Source: Anaerolineales bacterium (GTDB lineage Bacteria > Chloroflexota > Anaerolineae > Anaerolineales > Villigracilaceae). From it: a stretch of 64,000 bases of DNA. The DNA lies in NCBI GenBank assembly GCA_030583905.1, contig CP129481.1, forward strand, positions 1,116,001 through 1,180,000, written 5' to 3'. Every line of letters begins with the position of its first letter. Positions within the stretch are counted from its first letter, which is position 1. Below are positions 52,810-61,131 of this stretch, in pieces. The position numbers and the translations under genes are program-made. The notes below the pieces were generated by a model that ran no database searches, was not told the DNA's origin, and was given only the letters and a program-made list of their open reading frames with translations.

Positions 52810-53811
52810 TTATTTTGGCAGACGCCTTGCCATAACGATTGAATTGACGATGTTCCATACATAAATACCGATGATGATCGCGGCAGTGATGCCGACGGAC
52901 CATGAAGTGGATATTTGCATTTCGGGCGTCACTCCGCCGCCTTCAAGTGCGGCGAGGAACTTGGGGTTGACCACTTCCTGGGTGAACACGAGCGCCAGCA
53001 GGTATCCGATCGAGACCAGGCTCAGAATGACGTTCGTGATTGTCAGGGCGGGAGTCCAATTGCCTATTTTTAGTTTGAACATTTCATGGATCAATGTCAA
53101 GCCTGCGATGATAAAGAAGAGCGGCAGCCAGAAATCCCAAAGTCTGGGATGGAGAAGCGGAATGTTCCCGTCTCCGCCTTGCACTCGCAGGAATGACGTG
53201 GAGAGCGCGACGAACCCGATCCCGAACAGGGACATAAGGATATCCGTGATCGCTTCACCGACACTGATCTGGCGCGGCTTGGGCAGCGGCGGAAGCTGAT
53301 CCGGTGTCCATGCCCGGGTCTTGCGGACACCTGATTCCACCGGGTCGACGCCCAAATGTTCCATTTCACCGGGTTTGATTCCGAGCCGTTCCAGTATCAC
53401 GAATGTCACCGTCATCCAGAACACGATGTACACCCAGATGTTCAATGTCTGTCCCGCCGCCTGCAGGGTGACGCCGATGAAATTTTTATCTGCCTCGGCA
53501 AATTTTACGAAAAAGATGGCGAGGAACGAGATCGGCAGGGCGGTGATAAGAACGCGCTTGAGCGATTCCACGTAAATGACGTACCAATGCGTCCCGATCA
53601 GGTAATTCTTGGTCTGCGAATATTTTTGGGCAAGCAGTTCCGGGTCGCCGAATTGTTGCAGCACTTCTGAAACGGTTTCATCAGAGGCGGGCTTGCCCCG
53701 CTCCTCGACCGTATCCTCCAGCGTCGAGCGGATCTCCGCTTCAATGTCGGCGCGTTCGCCCGCTGGTAAATGCCTGCCGACCTCGGCAACATATCGATCA
53801 ATTAAACTCAT
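52810..53811 (-). CDS. HAAS-domain membrane protein, paralog
   Basis: This 333-residue protein starts behind AGGAGA and has the same layout as the gene that follows it: HAAS region (MSLIDRYVAEVGRHLPAGER, DIEAEIRSTLEDTVEERG, VLQQFGDPELLAQKY) and about six to seven membrane helices. Sequence similarity between the two is strongest in the HAAS part and lower in the membrane part, so they arose by duplication and then diverged in the sensing region. The padR gene is 12 bp upstream, suggesting one transcript and a functional link to the regulator. Confidence 0.8.
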   Translation of the reverse strand: MSLIDRYVAEVGRHLPAGERADIEAEIRSTLEDTVEERGKPASDETVSEVLQQFGDPELLAQKYSQTKNYLIGTHWYVIYVESLKRVLITALPISFLAIFFVKFAEADKNFIGVTLQAAGQTLNIWVYIVFWMTVTFVILERLGIKPGEMEHLGVDPVESGVRKTRAWTPDQLPPLPKPRQISVGEAITDILMSLFGIGFVALSTSFLRVQGGDGNIPLLHPRLWDFWLPLFFIIAGLTLIHEMFKLKIGNWTPALTITNVILSLVSIGYLLALVFTQEVVNPKFLAALEGGGVTPEMQISTSWSVGITAAIIIGIYVWNIVNSIVMARRLPK

Positions 53812-53823
53812 TTCATTCTCCTC

Positions 53824-54153
53824 TTAAGACAGCATCTTATCCATCACGGACACGATGCCAGCCCATTCTTTTTTCAGTTTCGGCAGGAGTTTCCTTCCCT
53901 CCGCACTGACGACGTAATAACGGCGCGGACGCGACTCTTCCAACTTCCAAACCGATTCCAGCACTCCCTGCGCCTCCAACCGGCGGAGCAGCGGATACAA
54001 CGTTCCCTGGTCCACTTCCAAGCCGAGTTCGGCGAGTTTCTTCAACAGGGAATAGCCATATTCCTCGGTTCCCAGCTGGCTGAGCGCCGCGAGCACGATC
54101 ACCCCGCGCCTCAGTTCCAAAACAACATTTTCGAACGATTCTGTGTTTGCCAT
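53824..54153 (-). CDS. PadR family transcriptional regulator
   Basis: The 109-residue protein has the short PadR form with one winged helix: LRRGVIVLAALSQLGTEEYGYSLLKKL, the VDQGTLYPLLRRLEAQGVLESVW recognition helix and the SRPRRYYVVSAEGRKLL wing (residues about 12-95). PadR proteins are repressors, often with a partner membrane protein. It probably represses its own operon: the only strong promoter upstream has a perfect inverted repeat between -35 and -10. Start behind AAAGGTTGAGAT. Confidence 0.93.
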   Translation of the reverse strand: MANTESFENVVLELRRGVIVLAALSQLGTEEYGYSLLKKLAELGLEVDQGTLYPLLRRLEAQGVLESVWKLEESRPRRYYVVSAEGRKLLPKLKKEWAGIVSVMDKMLS

Positions 54154-54170
54154 ATCTCAACCTTTGTCGC

Positions 54171-54199
54171 ATTATACTGTGTAATATACAGTATGTCAA
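54171..54199 (-). promoter_or_regulatory. Consensus promoter with PadR operator in the spacer
   Basis: On the - strand, TTGACA (54199-54194) and TATAAT (54176-54171) are separated by 17 bp, a perfect sigma70-type promoter. The palindrome ATACTGT-N7-ACAGTAT (54174-54194) fills the spacer and touches both hexamers. A bound PadR dimer would block RNA polymerase. Confidence 0.88.
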
Positions 54200-54256
54200 G
54201 AGGAAAGTATCAGGCGGCAGTCACCTTCAATGGGATTGTCACCTGACGAAACATGT

Positions 54257-54269
54257 TAAACTTCAGCCA
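54257..54269 (+). promoter_or_regulatory. TAAACT box placed for a leaderless start
   Basis: TAAACT at 54257-54262 ends 6 nt before the ATG at 54269. TTGTCA lies 15 bp further upstream. No Shine-Dalgarno sequence is present. Confidence 0.45.
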
Positions 54270-55105
54270 TGAAACTTGGAATCGTCACCGACTCGACCTC
54301 TGATCTGCCCGCCTACCTCATCGAAAAGCATGAAATTCAAGTTGTCCCGTCCGTGCTTGTTTTGGAAGGGCAGGAATACAAAGATGGGATCGGCATCACC
54401 CGCGAAGAGTTCTATGAACGTCTGCCCTCGCTTCGGACCTCGCCGACAACTGCTGCGCCGTCCATCGGAGATTTTCTTTCCCCGTATCAGACCCTGCTCG
54501 ACGCAGGCTGTGACCACATCCTTTCCATCCACGCCTCCGCGAAATTGACAGCCATCCTCAACAACGCGCATCAAGCCGCGCAGGAATTCCCCGGCAAAAT
54601 CACCTGCGTGGACAGCGGCTCACTCTCGATGGGGCTGGGATTCCAAGTGTTGGCGGCGGCTGAGGAGGCAGAATCAGGCTTGAGGTCCGCGTTGGAGGCG
54701 GTCGAGTCCACGAGACGCAGATTACAAGTCTACGCCGCGCTGGATACGATGGAATATCTCAAGCGCAGCGGACGTGTCCCCGGGCTGGTGGCAAACCTGG
54801 GCGGATTGCTCTCGATCAAACCGATGGTCGAGTTGATGGGCGGAGAGGCGAAACCGATTGGCGCGGTGCGCACCAACCGCCAGGCGGATGAACGCATGTT
54901 GAAATTTCTGCTGGAGATGGGGGAGATGGAACGCCTTGCCATTTTGCATACCAACGCTGAACCCCGCGCAAGGGATCTGCTGACCGAGTTGATGAACACC
55001 GTGCGCATGTCCGTGCCGAGGGATATCCTGTTCGTCAATGTCACTGCGGTGATCGGCACGCATTTGGGACCAAACGGCATCGGCTTTGCGGCGGTTAGAA
55101 AATAA
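54269..55105 (+). CDS. DegV family fatty-acid-binding protein (FakB type)
   Basis: The 278-residue protein begins MKLGIVTDSTSDLPAYL, the standard DegV start. It has GITREEFYERL and LRTSPTTAAPSIGDF, which hold the carboxylate-binding Thr-Ser-Pro site, then DTMEYLKRSGRVPGLVANLG, LLSIKPMVEL and IGTHLGPNGIG at the end. DegV proteins hold a fatty acid in a deep tunnel for phosphorylation by FakA. With fakA at 49955, this is a plausible pair even though the genes are separated by a PadR/HAAS operon on the other strand. Chain-length preference cannot be read. Confidence 0.92.
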   Translation: MKLGIVTDSTSDLPAYLIEKHEIQVVPSVLVLEGQEYKDGIGITREEFYERLPSLRTSPTTAAPSIGDFLSPYQTLLDAGCDHILSIHASAKLTAILNNAHQAAQEFPGKITCVDSGSLSMGLGFQVLAAAEEAESGLRSALEAVESTRRRLQVYAALDTMEYLKRSGRVPGLVANLGGLLSIKPMVELMGGEAKPIGAVRTNRQADERMLKFLLEMGEMERLAILHTNAEPRARDLLTELMNTVRMSVPRDILFVNVTAVIGTHLGPNGIGFAAVRK

Positions 55106-55116
55106 TATAATCGTAG

Positions 55117-55135
55117 GTCAGGCTTTTAGCCTGAC
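55117..55135. repeat. Short palindrome GTCAGGCT / AGCCTGAC
   Basis: An 8-bp inverted repeat with a 3-nt loop, preceded by CGTAG. It begins 11 bp after the degV stop and is related to the palindrome at 29259-29289 (both start GTAGGTC). It may end transcription weakly. Confidence 0.5.
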
Positions 55136-55178
55136 GTCTTCATGTATTCCCTATTTTGTGGATTACAAACCCGCCCTA

Positions 55179-56102
55179 CTATTTTTTACTTTTCCACAAA
55201 ATCGTCACCGCAATTGAAACTATCAAAATCATCGTCACCGCTGCTCCGCCTTCGGGACCGAACGCCCCGCCCGTCAGCCAATCTGCGCCGACGGTTTTCA
55301 AATTCAATAGTGACCCGCCGCCCACGTCCATCCCGCTGACTTGGAAGCCGAAGAAATTCCCCTGAATCCAATTCCAAACGCTGTGCAAGGCGCTGATTCC
55401 CCATAGCGAGCCTTCGCGCATGGCGTATAAGCCCGCGAACACGCCGAACAATGTAAGGTTGAGCAGGGCAATGGCGTTCAAGCCGGGGTTGAGTCCGTGC
55501 ATGATGGCGAAGATGAGTGATGAGACCAGCAAACCGATCCACGGTTTGTAACGCGCGCCGATGACGGGCAGCACCCATCCGCGGGTGAGTGCTTCCTCCG
55601 CGCCGCCTTGCACGATCCAACCGACCAGCACGATCATCACACCGCCCAATGCTGCGAACCCAACTTGGGATGGGTCACCTGCTTCCACTTCCACTGCGCC
55701 GAACAGGGCAAGGAATCCCACCGCGCCGCTGAACATCACTGCGCCGATCAAAAATCCGCGCAGGTATTGGGGGACGGCGTGTTTCAACTCGTAACCCATT
55801 GTCCAGAAGGGACGCTTCTCCACAAGGGCAACCCACAGCCATAAGATGAAATACACAAGGATGAACGCGCTGACCAATTGCGCGCCCATCCAGAAGCCTG
55901 CTTCCAATGGAGGGATGCCCTTCATGGAAATGGCATCTTCATTAAATCCATACAATATCATTATGACCACGAATACGGGAATGGCGCCCATTTGAGATAT
56001 GAAGGAGAAGACGAACGAAAGCGGAATGACCGCTGCGATATGCGTCAGGCGCTGTCCCTGCCGGGCGAGGTCGAAGAGTTTGCTGTCCTTGAACCAGTGC
56101 AT
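55179..56102 (-). CDS. CPBP family intramembrane metalloprotease-like protein
   Basis: I chose the ATG at 56102 behind AAGGATTCC (307 residues); a GTG or ATG at 56153 would add 17. About eight membrane helices are present. The CPBP (Abi) motifs are QGGAEEALTRGWVLP, which is the EExxxR motif, and IMHGLNPGLN with the second His motif. Such proteins are CAAX-like proteases or related enzymes in the membrane; roles range from bacteriocin self-immunity to prenyl-protein processing. It is transcribed toward degV and divergently from recG. Confidence 0.88.
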   Translation of the reverse strand: MHWFKDSKLFDLARQGQRLTHIAAVIPLSFVFSFISQMGAIPVFVVIMILYGFNEDAISMKGIPPLEAGFWMGAQLVSAFILVYFILWLWVALVEKRPFWTMGYELKHAVPQYLRGFLIGAVMFSGAVGFLALFGAVEVEAGDPSQVGFAALGGVMIVLVGWIVQGGAEEALTRGWVLPVIGARYKPWIGLLVSSLIFAIMHGLNPGLNAIALLNLTLFGVFAGLYAMREGSLWGISALHSVWNWIQGNFFGFQVSGMDVGGGSLLNLKTVGADWLTGGAFGPEGGAAVTMILIVSIAVTILWKSKK

Positions 56103-56225
56103 GAGTGGGAATCCTTGTTTAAGGTTGAAAGATAAAGGTTGAGCGTTGCACAATTTTCAACCTTGCAATCTGTAACTTGAATTGCAAATTATACGCCCTG
56201 AAAGGGAATTCGTTTCGCCCCATGA

Positions 56226-56239
56226 TAAAATTGACAATA
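56226..56239 (+). promoter_or_regulatory. TAAAAT box placed for a leaderless start
   Basis: TAAAAT at 56226-56231 ends 7 nt before the ATG at 56239 of recG; no Shine-Dalgarno lies between. Confidence 0.55.
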
Positions 56240-58728
56240 TGCAACCTTCACTGGAAAAATTACGCAAATTCTTTCGGCTCGAGCACGAAAACAAGTATCA
56301 GAATACCGCCGTCATCGGCGGACTTGCCAGCATGCTGGATTATTGGGAAGGCGAAGCCCGCGCGGACAGTATCGATGAAGGGGTGATCCAAGCCGTTGTG
56401 GCGCGTCTGCGCTCGTATGAAAAACTCAGCCCGGAGGGAAGGGCGGAGTCGCTCAAGGGATTGTGGAAGCGCATCGGAGAGACGTACCCCGAAGCGGGTC
56501 AAAAGCCCAAAGCGCAGACTCAGTCACCGAAGCAGGAGCAGGTTCCCCGTCCGGAGAGAAGCGAGCGTGAACGTCCACAGCAAAGACAGCCGAGTCAATC
56601 CAAGCCAAAGCCATCGAAGTTTGAATCTACTGCGGGCGCGAAGCACAGCCAGACACCCGCTGCGCTCGATGCGGAGTTGACGGTCTTGCAGGGTGTGGGA
56701 CCGAAGAATGCCGAGTCGCTGGAGCGGCTTGGCATGAAAACGCTGGGCGACATGTTGTATAACTTCCCGCGCCGTTACGAAGATTATTCGCAGTTGAAGC
56801 CGATTCAATTGTTGATGTACGGCGATGTGGTGACTGTGATCGGCACGATCCAGAGCGTGCACAACCGCCCGATCCGCGGCGGCAAGAGCAGTCTGATCGA
56901 AGTCATCATCAGCGACGGCACGGGCGCGTTGCGCGTGTCGTTTTTCAACCAGCCGTGGTTGATGAACCGCTTCAAGCAGGGTGACGCGATTTCGGTCTCC
57001 GGCAAAATTGACCAGTACCTTGGGCGCATCGTGATGAACAGCCCCGATTGGGAACCCGTGGAGATGGAACATCTGCACACCAATCGCATCGTGCCGATCT
57101 ATCCGCTCACCGAACGCATCACGCAGAAGTGGCTTCGCAACCAAATGAATCAGGTCGTCACCTATTGGGCGCCCGCCGTGGTGGATGCGCTGCCCGACAA
57201 CATCCGTCTTTCCGCCAAGCTGGTTTCTCTAAGCGAAGCGCTGACGCAGGCGCACTTCCCGAATTCACAGGACCGCCTCAAACTTGCGCGGGAACGACTC
57301 GCCTTCGATGAGATTTTTTATCTGCAAATGGGAGTGCTGCGCCAGAAACGCGATTGGCAAGCGGTGGAAGGCAGGCGCTTCACCGTCTCGGACGAGTGGC
57401 TTGATTCGCGTTTAGCAGCTTTACCCTTCACCCTGACCTCCGCCCAGCAAACCGCGTTGGACGACATCCGCCGCGATCTGGATTCGGGCAAGCCGATGAA
57501 CCGCCTCATCCAGGGCGACGTCGGCGCAGGCAAGACGGTGGTCGCCGCGCTCGGTCTCAGTATGGTTGTCACGAATGGAGCGCAAGCGGCAGTGATGGCG
57601 CCCACGTCCATTCTGGCGGAACAGCACTACCGAAGTTTTCTCAATCTGCTGGATCGTGAGAACGGACTCCTGCAAGAGAGTGAGATCCGCCTGCTGGTGG
57701 GGAGCACGCCTGAGGGTGAGAAAGAAGCGATCCGTCAAGGACTGGCAGACGGCTTGATCAAAATCGTCATTGGCACGCACGCGGTCATCGAACCCGATGT
57801 GCAGTTCAAAGATCTGCAATTCGTCGTTATTGATGAACAGCATCGCTTCGGCGTTGAACAGCGCGCCGAACTGAGAAGCAAAGGCACGAACCCGCACCTG
57901 CTGGTGATGACGGCGACTCCGATTCCGCGCTCGCTGGCGCTGACGGTTTTCGGCGATCTCGATATTTCCGTGATGGATGTGGTGCCCGAAGGGCGCAAGC
58001 CGATCGCCACGTATGTGCTGCGCCCGCAGGAACGCGAGCGCGCGTACACGATGATCCATGCGCAGGTGAAGAACGGCAATCAAGCGTTCATCGTCTATCC
58101 GCTGATCGACGAGAACGAGAAGATCAATGTGCGTGCGGCGGTGGATGATTTCGAGACCTTGTCCAAGCAGGTGTTCCCCGACCTGAAACTCGGTCTTCTG
58201 CACGGACGTATGAAACCGAGCGAAAAAGACGAAGTGATGTTGAAGTTCCGCGATAAGGACTTCGATATCCTTGTTTCGACCACGGTCATCGAAGTCGGCG
58301 TGGATGTGCCCAATTCCACGCTGATGCTGATCGAAGGCGCAGACCGTTTCGGTCTGGCGCAGCTGCATCAGTTGCGCGGACGTGTCGGGCGCGGTTCGAT
58401 ACAGTCCACCTGTCTGCTCATTCCCACACATGAAGATGCGGCAGAGAACGAACGTCTGCAGGCGATGGCGAACACGAATAACGGCTTTGAACTCGCCGAT
58501 CTTGACTTGAAACTGCGCGGACCCGGCGAATTCCTTGGCACGCGTCAGGCGGGGTTTGCATCTTCGCTGAAGATGGCGAGCATCACCGATGTGGCGTTGA
58601 TCGAAAAAGCCCGCGAACAAGCCAAGTCCCTTTTCGAGCGCGACCCCGAGTTAAGTCAACCCGAACATGCCCTGCTTGCCGAAGCCTTTGAAAGATTTTG
58701 GAAAGGCACGACGAGCGATGTAAGTTAG
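56239..58728 (+). CDS. recG: ATP-dependent DNA helicase RecG
   Basis: The ATG at 56239 gives 829 residues; a longer in-frame opening upstream contains non-conserved residues. An N-terminal extension of about 150 residues (MQPSLEKLRKFFRLEHENKY and a Gln/Pro/Lys-rich linker) precedes the normal protein and is longer than in most RecG proteins. The wedge domain with the OB fold follows (VGPKNAESLERLGMKTLGDM, FFNQPWLMNRF). The helicase has Walker A GDVGAGKT near residue 424, DEQH, TATPIPRSLALT, and the C-terminal QLRGRVGRG. RecG reverses stalled replication forks and branch-migrates Holliday junctions. Confidence 0.96.
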   Translation: MQPSLEKLRKFFRLEHENKYQNTAVIGGLASMLDYWEGEARADSIDEGVIQAVVARLRSYEKLSPEGRAESLKGLWKRIGETYPEAGQKPKAQTQSPKQEQVPRPERSERERPQQRQPSQSKPKPSKFESTAGAKHSQTPAALDAELTVLQGVGPKNAESLERLGMKTLGDMLYNFPRRYEDYSQLKPIQLLMYGDVVTVIGTIQSVHNRPIRGGKSSLIEVIISDGTGALRVSFFNQPWLMNRFKQGDAISVSGKIDQYLGRIVMNSPDWEPVEMEHLHTNRIVPIYPLTERITQKWLRNQMNQVVTYWAPAVVDALPDNIRLSAKLVSLSEALTQAHFPNSQDRLKLARERLAFDEIFYLQMGVLRQKRDWQAVEGRRFTVSDEWLDSRLAALPFTLTSAQQTALDDIRRDLDSGKPMNRLIQGDVGAGKTVVAALGLSMVVTNGAQAAVMAPTSILAEQHYRSFLNLLDRENGLLQESEIRLLVGSTPEGEKEAIRQGLADGLIKIVIGTHAVIEPDVQFKDLQFVVIDEQHRFGVEQRAELRSKGTNPHLLVMTATPIPRSLALTVFGDLDISVMDVVPEGRKPIATYVLRPQERERAYTMIHAQVKNGNQAFIVYPLIDENEKINVRAAVDDFETLSKQVFPDLKLGLLHGRMKPSEKDEVMLKFRDKDFDILVSTTVIEVGVDVPNSTLMLIEGADRFGLAQLHQLRGRVGRGSIQSTCLLIPTHEDAAENERLQAMANTNNGFELADLDLKLRGPGEFLGTRQAGFASSLKMASITDVALIEKAREQAKSLFERDPELSQPEHALLAEAFERFWKGTTSDVS

Positions 58729-58835
58729 TCGAATGGTCGGTTGGTCGGATAGTCATCTGGTCTGGTTGACTGTTGGGCTAACGACTTTCGACGGGTGACC
58801 AAAAAACTATCAGACTAAAGGACAAAACGACTACC
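58729..58835. other. Intergenic region with imperfect inverted repeats
   Basis: The 107 bp between recG and coaD contain GATAGT-N5-GGTC and GACC-N5-ACTATC arms that can pair over a 40-nt loop, plus several GGTCGG direct repeats. It may be a terminator-like or regulatory structure or a small repeat element. No gene is seen. Confidence 0.4.
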
Positions 58836-59354
58836 ATGGTCAGAGCCTTATTTCCCGGAACGTTCGATCCCATCCACTACGGTCATATTGACATTGCCAA
58901 CCGCGCTTCAAAGCTGTTCGATGAGATCGTCATGGCGGTCTATGACAAGCCGCTGAAAACGCTGATGTTCGAGCCGGATGAACGCATCTCCCTTGTGACC
59001 GAGGCGTTCAAGGACAATCCAAAGATCAAGGTTACGGGCTATAGCGGTCTGACGATTGACTTTGCCCGCGCCATCGAGGCGCAGGTCATCGTGCGCGGAC
59101 TGCGGGTCTTCTCCGATTTCGAGTTCGAGTTCCGCATGGCGCTGGCGAATCAGCGTCTGGCGAAGGATGCGGTTGAGACGGTCGCGCTCATTACCGCCGA
59201 ACAACATACCTTCCTGTCATCGTCCACGGTGCGCGAGATCGCCATGCTCAATGGGGATGTTTCCAGCATGGTCCCGCCGCATGTGGAAAAGGCTCTCAAG
59301 GAGAAGGTGCTGGGAATGGGAGAACAGTCCCCGCCGAATGCGTTGCGCGATTAA
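58836..59354 (+). CDS. coaD: Phosphopantetheine adenylyltransferase
   Basis: The 172-residue protein has the family length. It begins VRALFPGTFDPIHYGHIDIA, including the HxGH nucleotidyltransferase motif and the TFDP block, then VIVRGLRVFSDFEFEFRMA and TFLSSSTVREIA, which corresponds to the ISSTxVR motif. It converts 4'-phosphopantetheine and ATP to dephospho-CoA, the penultimate step of coenzyme A synthesis. The gene follows recG, as in many Clostridia, although rsmD is missing between them. Confidence 0.95.
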   Translation: MVRALFPGTFDPIHYGHIDIANRASKLFDEIVMAVYDKPLKTLMFEPDERISLVTEAFKDNPKIKVTGYSGLTIDFARAIEAQVIVRGLRVFSDFEFEFRMALANQRLAKDAVETVALITAEQHTFLSSSTVREIAMLNGDVSSMVPPHVEKALKEKVLGMGEQSPPNALRD

Positions 59355-59399
59355 TCTGTGCTAGAATTGGGAAAGTAACCCTATTTTTGCGAGTATCCT

Positions 59400-59888
59400 A
59401 TGGACATCCTGCAATTGATCGACCGACTCGAAGAACTCTTCAACGACGCGAAAGCCGTGCCGTTCACGCACAACGTCGTCGTGGACGAGGACAAGATGCT
59501 GGAATTGATCGACCAGATGCGCATTGCCATCCCCGAGGAGGTAAAGAAGGCGCAGCAGGTCGTTGCCCAGCGCGAACGCGTCATGGCGCAGGCACAGGAG
59601 GAGGCAAACCGCACCCTCCAGATCGCGCGCGATAAAGCGGACCAGATGGTGCAAAAGGACATGGTTACGCAGGATGCGCAGCGCCGGGCGGACCAGATCC
59701 TTGCGCAGGCGCGTGCCGAAGCCGAAGCTGTCCGCGCCGACGCCGATAACTACGTCCTGGATACGCTCATGCAGCTGCAGGAACAGATCGAAAAGCTCGG
59801 CAACCAGGTAACGAATGGGATTCGCATGGTGCAGGAAGACCAGATGCGGAAGACCGCAACGACGAGCGCTTCCGATACCCTGGAATAA
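59400..59888 (+). CDS. Coiled-coil protein of the coaD neighbourhood
   Basis: The 162-residue protein starts MDILQLIDRLEELFNDAKAV, followed by VVDEDKMLELIDQMRIAIPEE, then a long heptad-rich helix (about 55-150: QQVVAQRERVMAQAQEEANR, ADQILAQARAEAEAVRADAD). I recall similar small proteins next to coaD in Clostridia, annotated as ATPase or ATP-synthase B-like, but no catalytic motif is present. The coiled coil is of the ATP-synthase-b/DivIVA type, suggesting a structural or membrane-associated role. A TAGAAT box lies upstream at 59363-59368. Confidence 0.75.
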   Translation: MDILQLIDRLEELFNDAKAVPFTHNVVVDEDKMLELIDQMRIAIPEEVKKAQQVVAQRERVMAQAQEEANRTLQIARDKADQMVQKDMVTQDAQRRADQILAQARAEAEAVRADADNYVLDTLMQLQEQIEKLGNQVTNGIRMVQEDQMRKTATTSASDTLE

Positions 59889-59894
59889 ATTGCC

Positions 59895-59925
59895 CATCCC
59901 TGTCAATTGATGGGGATGATTTCTT
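59895..59925 (+). terminator. Probable terminator after the coiled-coil gene
   Basis: CATCCC and GGGATG pair over a 12-nt loop, followed by ATTTCTTTT, 6 bp after the stop codon. The stem is short, so the call is moderate. Confidence 0.55.
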
Positions 59926-59970
59926 TTAAGATACCGCTGACGAACCAACCTTTAGAGAGAGCTCACACCC

Positions 59971-61116
59971 ATGTCCCCCCGCTGGAATCTATCGACAAAA
60001 TACATTGTTTTTGCCTTGATGTTTGTTGCAATAGTTGCAACAATTTATTTTGTCCGACCATTGATCGGACCTTTGATCATCTCTGCGATATTGGCATTCG
60101 TTCTCACTCCGCTTGTCGAGAGACTTGCATCCTACCGGCGTTTGCGGCGGGATGTCGCAGTTGTGATCGTGTACATCATTTTTCTGGTGTTGGTGATCGC
60201 CATCCCGTCGAGCGTTCTCCCGTTTGTTGTTCCCCAATTGTTAAATCTCTCCTTTGACCTGCTCGAGATAGAACAGCAGATCGAAGTATTTCTCAGCCGG
60301 ACGATCACCCTTGGCGGTTTTTCATTTTCACTGCCCGCTCTCATCCCCGAAGACCTCAATCAATTCCTTCAGGATTTCATCATCCAGGCATCCTCGGGCG
60401 CTTTCAATCGCATCGGTGAGATCACCTCGAATCTGGCTTGGCTGCTCGTCATTTTGGTCGCTACCTTCTATTTTCTCAAGGACAGCGCCCGTTTGTCGAA
60501 TTGGTTCATTGAATTGCTGCCGCAGGAATATCACGAAGATGCGCGCATGTTTCTGGCTCAAATGAACCGTATTTGGGGTGCATTTCTGCGCGGACAGTTG
60601 ATCCTTGTCTTGCTCATTACCATCACCACCTCGGTCACCATGTCCGCGGTCGGGCTGCGCGGTGCAATCGCGTTTGGCATTCTGGCGGGTGTTTTGGATT
60701 TGATCCCATCGCTGGGTCCAACTGTGGCGGGAGTGATTGCCGGGCTGGTAGCGCTGATCTTTGGTTCATCCTACTTGAACATCTCCAACGCCTTTTTCGC
60801 TGCGATTGTCGTTATGATTTTCATTGTCATCCAGCAGATCGAAAACATTTGGTGGCGTCCACAGATCATGGGGCAAACGCTTCGATTGCATCCAGGTTTG
60901 GTCTTTGTCGGCGTGATTGGCGCGTTGACCATTTCGGGTATTCTCGGCGCGCTTGTCATCATCCCTCTAATGGCGACCATTGGCGTGTTGGGGAAATATA
61001 TAAAAGCCAAACTGCGGGATGAACCACCCTGGCAGGATGATATCATCCTGCCGCTGGAAAAGCCTGTTATCCGCAGAAAACGCGATTCGAAAAAGAAGAC
61101 ATCCCCGTCGGAATGA
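59971..61116 (+). CDS. AI-2E family transporter (membrane permease)
   Basis: The 381-residue protein begins with two close membrane helices (YIVFALMFVAIVATIYFV, LIGPLIISAILAFVLTPLVE). A middle soluble region with amphipathic helices and then LEIEQQIEVF and about five more helices follow, including GAFLRGQLILVLLI and LDLIPSLGPTVAGVIAGLVAL, the conserved motif of the TqsA/YdiK family. Members export quorum signals or act as sodium/proton antiporters; the substrate here is unknown. A terminator hairpin overlaps its stop codon. Confidence 0.9.
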   Translation: MSPRWNLSTKYIVFALMFVAIVATIYFVRPLIGPLIISAILAFVLTPLVERLASYRRLRRDVAVVIVYIIFLVLVIAIPSSVLPFVVPQLLNLSFDLLEIEQQIEVFLSRTITLGGFSFSLPALIPEDLNQFLQDFIIQASSGAFNRIGEITSNLAWLLVILVATFYFLKDSARLSNWFIELLPQEYHEDARMFLAQMNRIWGAFLRGQLILVLLITITTSVTMSAVGLRGAIAFGILAGVLDLIPSLGPTVAGVIAGLVALIFGSSYLNISNAFFAAIVVMIFIVIQQIENIWWRPQIMGQTLRLHPGLVFVGVIGALTISGILGALVIIPLMATIGVLGKYIKAKLRDEPPWQDDIILPLEKPVIRRKRDSKKKTSPSE

Positions 61117-61128
61117 CGGGGATGTTTC
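61100..61128 (+). terminator. Terminator overlapping the stop codon of the AI-2E transporter gene
   Basis: CATCCCCGTC and GACGGGGATG form a perfect 10-bp stem with a 5-nt loop, followed by TTTCGG. The TGA stop lies inside the hairpin. Confidence 0.75.
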
Positions 61129-61131
61129 GGC

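Noticed and set aside
57421..58620. Open frame of 399 codons opposite the recG helicase domain
   Set aside because: It is antisense to conserved helicase motifs and has a biased, unstructured composition.
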